Source: Benincasa hispida
Lineage: Eukaryota; Streptophyta; Magnoliopsida; Cucurbitales; Cucurbitaceae
Direction: 5' to 3'
Length of the DNA: 64,000 nucleotides
Assembly (NCBI RefSeq): GCF_009727055.1
Contig: NC_052357.1
Coordinates: 5,283,065 to 5,347,064 of the forward strand
Under the pieces are notes generated by a model. The model saw nothing but the letters and a program-made list of their open reading frames with translations. It did no database searches and was not told the DNA's origin. Positions 58,001-64,000 of this stretch are shown in pieces (position 1 is the stretch's first letter; the number at the start of each line of letters is the position of its first letter). The position numbers and the translations under genes were made by a program.

Positions 58001-60289
58001 TAGGATGTCATACGGCAACTTCTTTGTTTTCTAGTCCCTTGTTGATCCATGATATTTGAATTTGATGTTATTTCATATTGCTTTGTTTTCATATGATTGT
58101 GAAAAGTTGGAATTTTATGCCATCAAAATGTACATTTAACATTAGCCAGTGTTTTCAAACATTGTTATGCAGAAACAAAGTCGGAAGAGACTTCCTCCAC
58201 ATTTTATCCAACATCATTTGACACTTCTGCTACAATTAATCTCAAACCCCCACCTATTGATCGTCATAAATCATTTGATGAAGACGACTTCTCAAAACGA
58301 GCCGCAGTCAAGAAGGCTAGTGCTGCAGCTCCCATTAATGTAAAGTCATATTCAATAGCAGACCTTCAAATGGCTACAGGCAGCTTCAATGTTGAAAATC
58401 TTCTTGGTGAGGGATCGTTTGGACGTGTATATCGGGCCGAGTTTGATGACGGGAAGGTTACTCCCTAACTAATACAATGATAGATCTCTCTCACATTGAA
58501 TGTGCTGGATTTAACAAATCACACATTCACTTTAACATAGACCTAGCTGGTTGTCTTGTATTTTTCCTCCAAACTGCTTCTGGCGCTTTGAAAACTCATC
58601 TATTACTTCTACTGATGTTTTGTGATGCAGGTTCTTGCAGTGAAAAAAATAAATTCATCTGCACTACCGAGGGAATTATCTGAAGATTTCACTGACATTG
58701 TTTCTAAAGTCTCTCAGTTACACCATCCCAATATAACTGAACTCGTGGGTTATTGCTTAGAGCATGGGCAATATTTGCTTGTGTATGAGTTCCACAAAAA
58801 TGGCTCGCTTTATGACTTCTTACATCTATCAGATGAATACAACAAACCTCTGATATGGAATTCACGTGTTAAGATTGCTTTGGGAACAGCACGTGCGTTA
58901 GAGTAAGTTACCACCAAGCCTTGTTTGAGTGAACATAAAGGGTTTGAGCATGAATAGAAATATGGGTCTAGTGGGAACATAATTGACATTATTTGAAGAT
59001 TAAGGTTTGTTGTTCCTTAGATGCGATGATGGTACTTATCGAGGAACTTTTCAGGTATCTTCATGAAGCGTGCTCCCCATCAATTGTTCATAGAAACGTC
59101 AAGTCTGCTAACATATTGCTGGATGCCGAACTCAGCCCCCACCTTTCTGATTCTGGACTGGAAAGCTTTGTACCAAATGCAGATCAGGTTATCTTAAACA
59201 TAATAAATCTTATTTTTACCTTGTCATGTTGTCATATACTGATATACAAATACACACAAATGTAATGCATGCCCACTTATTCTTAACACGTCTTTCAAGA
59301 ACAGAATCTGTATCAAAAAAATTCCCGAGGGTGTTTGGCCCGAGGAATTGGGTTGTTTGGCTAAGGAATATGTGGACCCCATGTTTTTAGTCATGAATTT
59401 TATGTTTTGTTAACTTCGTATACTATGGGCCTCAGGAGTTCACAACTCCACTCGTCATTTCATAATGTGAGGGCATTATTTCTGTGAAGTTGTAAAGAAA
59501 TATGTACAGATTAAGCACTTGGGTTTCGAACTAGAGAACCTTAAAATGGGTAGGAAAAATAAAGGTATCATCAGATGGTGTGCGGTCAGTTTATTAATGA
59601 ACTTAACTGGTACCTTATAATGTGCAGGCAGTGGATGGGAGTGCAAGTTCAGGATATGCTGCCCCGGAGGTTACCATGTCCGGTCAATATACTGTGAAAA
59701 GCGACGTCTACAGTTTTGGAGTAGTCATGTTGGAACTGCTAACTGGACGTAAACCATTCGATAGGTGAATATTTTAATGCACTTTCATCTAGTTACTTCA
59801 CTTGCCATTTCTGTCTTTGTTCCTCATATTTTCTGACAAGACATTTTAAGTGCGTTTGAAATATGATATGGTTGTTATAATTACAGTTCAAGGCCGAGGT
59901 TGGAGCAATCTTTGGTTCGATGGGCAACACCTCAGCTTCATGACATTGATGCTTTGACCAAGATGGTTGATCCCGAACTCAAAGGTCTTTATCCCGTTAA
60001 ATCTCTCTCCCGATTTGCAGATGTGATTGCACTTTGTGTACAGGTATGGTATATATTATACAAGTTTGTTTGTTTGTTTGTTTTTTTTTTNAATTTAAAA
60101 TAATACGACGCCTTTAATGGCTCTTCCTCTATTTTACAACAGACGGAACCTGAGTTCAGACCTCCAATGTCAGAGGTGGTGGAAGCGTTGGTCCGTTTGG
60201 TGCAACGAGCAAACATGAGTAAGAGAACATATGGAAACGATAATGCAACATCTCCGAGAGGTGAAATGGGTGGGGAGGACACGCCATAA
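55081..60289 (+). CDS. SRF6/SRF7: STRUBBELIG-receptor-family LRR kinase, SRF6/SRF7 type (16 exons)
   Basis: Plasma-membrane leucine-rich-repeat receptor kinase of the plant STRUBBELIG family. My exon model, all GT..AG: 55081-55177, 55411-55543, 55621-55692, 55777-55842, 56191-56262, 56362-56433, 56766-56837, 56926-56991, 57077-57139, 57243-57541, 58173-58456, 58631-58902, 59055-59187, 59628-59764, 59887-60043, 60143-60289; 2142 bases, 713 residues. Order: signal peptide (about 1-26), cysteine-capped SUB domain ([14 protein letters not shown]), six LRR exons of 63-72 bases, Pro-rich stretch ([11 protein letters not shown]), membrane helix about 288-309, then kinase with GEGSFGRVY at 416-424 and LAVKK. 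The catalytic loop reads HRN (Asn at 537) and DFG reads DSG (555-557), so it is an atypical kinase, as known for this family. The linker [12 protein letters not shown] and the RANMSKRT tail point to SRF6/SRF7. A single N at 60091 lies in the last intron. Confidence 0.93.
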
Positions 60290-62026
60290 ACAACAGAGAC
60301 ACGTTTGTAAGGCCAAAATCTTACCTTCTTCTTGGTAATTCTTTCTTAATATAGAAAGAGGAGGCGGAAACCAGGAATTGCTATCTAATGGCGATAATAA
60401 TGTTTGTCTGTTAATATTACACGTTTGATGTTTAGGTCTTCATATTCCATAGGTTTTTTTTTAGTATTTTGATAGAAATCAGTAAAATACTCCCTTCATT
60501 TTCAACATACATTTATTCTGAAGAAATAATTGGCGGTGATTACTGTATGAACATCTGTTGTATTCTACTTGCTGTTTTTGATTATTAATTTATTATTTAT
60601 TGTTTGAAAGTTTGTCGAGTAACTTTTGGAGTTGGTGAATTAAACCTTCAATCTTACCTTTTCTTCGTTCTTTTCATATCTGGTAGCTGAAAGCACCAAG
60701 TACATACTCAGTTAAACGTACTTGAGCATGTCCATTGAACTAAGATTCGTTTTGTCCAAGTATCGTCATCTTCTTATGAAAAACCACTTTTAATTATTGT
60801 CAAATGCTATCTTTTAAATTGGGTTAAAAACAATCCTTCATCCCAAATTCACATTACTAGTTTTAACTTGAACCAAGATGTTCTCAAGTTAAAACCGTTT
60901 TGGTGTTTTTTCTAAAAAAAACAAACTATTCTGCCAGAAGGAAAACAAACACACTTGAAAGGAACATGACAAGCTATTATTTCTCTTCTAATTACAAAGA
61001 AAAAAATACACATGTTTTTATTAAATAGCACATGCACTATTTTAATAATATGACAAGTGATTTAACCATTTCAAAATCAATCTCAAACATCCACTTCAAG
61101 CAAGTTATGGTGTAACTCTAAACTTTTATAAGTTTATCAATTTAGAACATTAGAGAATTAATAACCTATTTTTACTTAATTCAAAAATAAACTCAAAATC
61201 CCTTGTTCTCCCATAATCTAACTACAGTAACATGACAAATTATTTCATAATCTTTCATTAAAAAAATCGATGTAGAAAGGATTAAAAGAAACACATTAAA
61301 TTTTTTATAGAAAAAACCCAGCTACTCAATTTAATTCTAGCATTTCTCAATAATATTTTGCTAAGCCTTTATATATGTGTGTGAACTATATATTAATAGT
61401 TCTAGAATAAAATCTAATGGACTGTCTAAATCGGTTCTTATATATATAAAAAAAAGAATTTTAATGAATGCAACTCTCAAATAAATTTTAAGGATAATAA
61501 TGGAGTGAGAGAAAAAGGAAACCAGAAGACAAGTAGGCTCAAAAGAACCTTAAATACATTATTTTCCCTAAACATTCAATGTTAGATCAAATAGTTTATT
61601 GCAAAAATAAGATATGCAAGGATAAGCTATTAAATTACAAACACGAAAACAAAAAATAAAACAGAAGACTTCGTTTCTACGAGCAAAGAAAGCTAGTTAA
61701 GTTACTGACCAGTATGGGATCTGGTGCCAACGACATTTCAGTTGCATTCTACGGTTCCGATTCTTGTCCGTGGGAATGGATAAGTTCACATTAGCCAACA
61801 CATTAAAAAGCCACCCCGCCCAACGGGGGAATCAAGCTATGCACTTCCTTTTATAATGGTAGAACAATGTAAAAACTGAGAAGAAGCATAACAAACCACC
61901 GGCCTCATGTTTCATCTTCCACGATTTTGGTCGATCTTCTTTCACCCCATGAATATCAATGAGCACATCTCTCCTTTGATTGAATGTTGCACCTTCTTTC
62001 CCACCGTCTGAAGATGGGAACACTGA
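60290..62026. other. Convergent spacer between SRF and the KHE1-like gene
   Basis: 3' ends of both genes plus AT-rich DNA. The SRF 3' UTR probably extends to about 60550-60610. 61690-62026 is probably the 3' UTR of the minus-strand gene. I see no separate gene. Confidence 0.5.
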
Positions 62027-63946
62027 TCACAATGTATCTTTGTACTTCAAAACATTAGTCATGTTCAAATCAAACATCTTGCAGATATCTTTAATTGCAG
62101 TTATATCACCAGATGCCTCCATTTGGCTCAAAAATTTGTCGAGTTCCTTAGATGGCTCCATGTCCTAATCATAAAGATAAAATAAAATTAACACTATCCA
62201 AGTTAGAGCGATTGCAGTTGCATGCATGATCCTTTAAAGCATGATACAAGGACTGACTGAAAAATATGGCATTTGCTATGTCTTTGAAGATAATAATCAA
62301 CCAAAGAAAAAAGGATTGGATCATCAAATGTAAAATAACAAAGGAAATATTCACATGATAGCCTATGAAATTTAGAAATTAGAAATAATAAGGGGCCAAC
62401 TTCACTCATAGTACTCGTCATTTTATTCCTTCATAAATTTACAGCTTGGGATAACTAAGATGCAAAATGAATTTTTCATTTGATTACCAAAGACGCTTAT
62501 TTACACAGGAGGCACACCATGGATCGAGTAAAAAAATTGCTATAGGAAATTTATCTGGTTGCCAAGACATCTAAGAGAACAAGATAAATCAAAGAAGATC
62601 ATTTTCCAACTCCAATCAAGAATAGAAGTGTGAACCTGTTAAGGCCTTCAAAGATAAGAATAATTTGAACTTACCAGTGCTGAACCTGGATATTGTTGGA
62701 CTTTGTGCTCGGTTTTCTTATCATCAGAGGATGAGTCACATGGGTAAGATCTATCCGAGACCAACTGAAGGAGCTTTTCACTTCCCTAGAAGTATATATA
62801 TTTATGTTTAACGAAAAAAATGCAGAAACATTAAGTACGTGTGATGAACTCTTAAACAATTTAATAAAATCCTGGGGTCAAGTGACAACTACTAAATCGA
62901 TGTACCTGCAGAGCTCGCCAATGAGAATACGTGCGAAACAAAACCCAAAAGAAAGGAATGTTTGGCAGAGGTAAAACCTATGATAAGGTGAACCAGTATA
63001 GAAATCAAGATAAGTCCTATAGTTTTCCTTGATGCATTAAGTGAAATGGGAATTGAAATGTAGCAACCGCACGACGTGTTGTCAAAGGCATACAACTCAT
63101 GAGAACATCAACATGGAAAAACAAACTATGCAGGAAAAAAGTATGGCTGATTTACCAAAATAAACACAAACATACAGTAAATGCACTTGTTAATGGAAGC
63201 ATCGAGACTGAACCATAGAAGTATTTCCTGTGGATGGCAGCTCCCCTGGTCACGAGACAAAGAGTTCACGTCAGTAAGGGACATAGTTCTAACTTTTGTA
63301 ACAAGAATAGCTTTCTGGAAACAAAAAGGACTCGAGATCATAATAAACTTTCTGTCATGGAACCACAGACTGGTATTGTTGGAGGCTGTGCTGATAAGGT
63401 CTTACTAAGATCGTGATTCATGACCAGATCTTAAGCGTCCAAAGAAAATACATTATCTATAGACGTCTATTCAAATCCTTCGGTGCAGAGAATAACACAT
63501 TCTTGAATCATCGATGCATTACTAGAGGGTAAAAAAAATTCGATATTTATACTTGAACAAACTTGGCGGATGAAAGAAGAAAATGCACCTGAGGGCAATA
63601 TGTCGTAACCTCCTGCGAACGAGCCGTGGATTCAAACTGTAATGTCGCAAGAAATTAGTGAAATAACATAACAAATTGCAATAATCATAACAAATCCTTA
63701 TCGACTTCTCCTACTAGTTTTGGAACCAATTTTATATAACATTACGTATTGAAAAAGACATCGGCAAATGAATTTCAAGACGAAAAATAAGCAGCGGTAA
63801 CGTGAAATTGTTATAAAAACGTTTTAACAAAGTGAAAGAGATGAAACCTCGACGGATATGTTATTTCGACGCTCGTAACATCTTTAGTTATAGACTTCAA
63901 GAATATCTCAGACGGCTTAACTCGAGACAAAAGCTTCAATCCGATC
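62027..63946 (-). CDS. Mitochondrial K+/H+ exchange-related (KHE1-like) protein, 3' part
   Basis: Six exons on the minus strand with GT..AG borders: 63946-63848, 63636-63589, 63245-63176, 62977-62906, 62785-62675, 62164-62027 (stop TGA 62029-62027). Together they are 538 bases, 178 residues in one continuous frame. Key blocks are LLSRVKPSEIFLKSI, NPRLVRRRLRHIALRGAAIH, KKYFYGS-like HRKYFYGSVSMLPLTSAF, and VLPLPNIPFFWVLFRTYSHW followed by RALQGSEKLLQL. The LPLPN..FFW..FR.YSHWRALQGS signature is what I associate with the Mit_KHE1 family, proteins linked to potassium/proton homeostasis of the mitochondrial inner membrane. The hydrophobic stretch around it could span a membrane. The 5' exon or exons, with the start codon and any mitochondrial transit peptide, lie beyond 64000. 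Confidence 0.72.
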
Positions 63947-64000
63947 CTACAAGCAGAAAATCAAGAGATCAGCATTGGTTAATTTCACTAGATATGCGCC

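Noticed and set aside
63126..63408. Both-strand 70-codon frames near 63.2 kb
   Set aside because: Only the 70-base exon 63176-63245 in a different reading gives the conserved protein; the long frames run into introns.

Overview
The window is nuclear DNA from a flowering plant (a dicot). The evidence is a 16-exon plant-specific receptor-kinase gene with GT/AG introns, AT-rich spacers full of small foldback transposons, and dense nested LTR retrotransposons. The repeat style (LTRs rich in an ACGATCGT motif, and MITEs with short imperfect inverted ends) made me think of Cucurbitaceae, but that is an impression and not something proved here.

Layout. (1) 1-26014 is a stack of decayed LTR retrotransposons. 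Copia element A runs from a 5' LTR cut by the window edge (ends 577) to its 3' LTR (11081-13202). Its untranslated leader holds A', a reversed and internally deleted relative (2325-6401) that includes a 970-base N gap. A itself sits inside the integrase of a second copia, B, whose 3' half is 13203-about 20110. B's RNase H is in turn split by a 2.6 kb LTR-like insertion (15291-17892). After B come D, a reversed copia leader plus partial LTR, and E, the 5' half (LTR, gag, protease) of a minus-strand gypsy element. (2) 26015-38070 is AT-rich non-coding DNA with CACTA-type ends, MITEs, a foldback element and short palindromic repeats; I see no convincing gene. (3) 38071-48256 holds the pol half of a chromovirus-like gypsy element (F), split by a solo copia LTR with perfect target duplications, and followed by a long 3' LTR that contains another nested LTR. 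(4) 48257-54960 is again AT-rich MITE territory with a SINE-like remnant and a gag-leader remnant. (5) 55081-60289 is a complete STRUBBELIG-receptor-family gene on the plus strand, closest to the SRF6/SRF7 type (713 codons in my exon model). (6) 62027-63946, minus strand, is the 3' part of a gene resembling mitochondrial K+/H+ exchange-related (KHE1-like) proteins; its first exon or exons lie beyond the right edge.

The only intact protein-coding genes are the two at the right end, one complete and one cut by the edge. They face each other and converge on about 1.7 kb of spacer. All transposon reading frames carry stops or frameshifts and are scored as pseudogenes.

The most consequential observation concerns the assembly. 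Positions 21627-21664 are a 38-base perfect palindrome identical to the Tn5/Nextera mosaic-end junction used in mate-pair libraries, so synthetic sequence was left in the assembly there. I found no previously undescribed biological system. The most interesting biology is the nesting history, an unexplained pair of complementary gypsy breakpoints at 22.1 kb and 38.57 kb, and a short motif family shared by unrelated LTRs.
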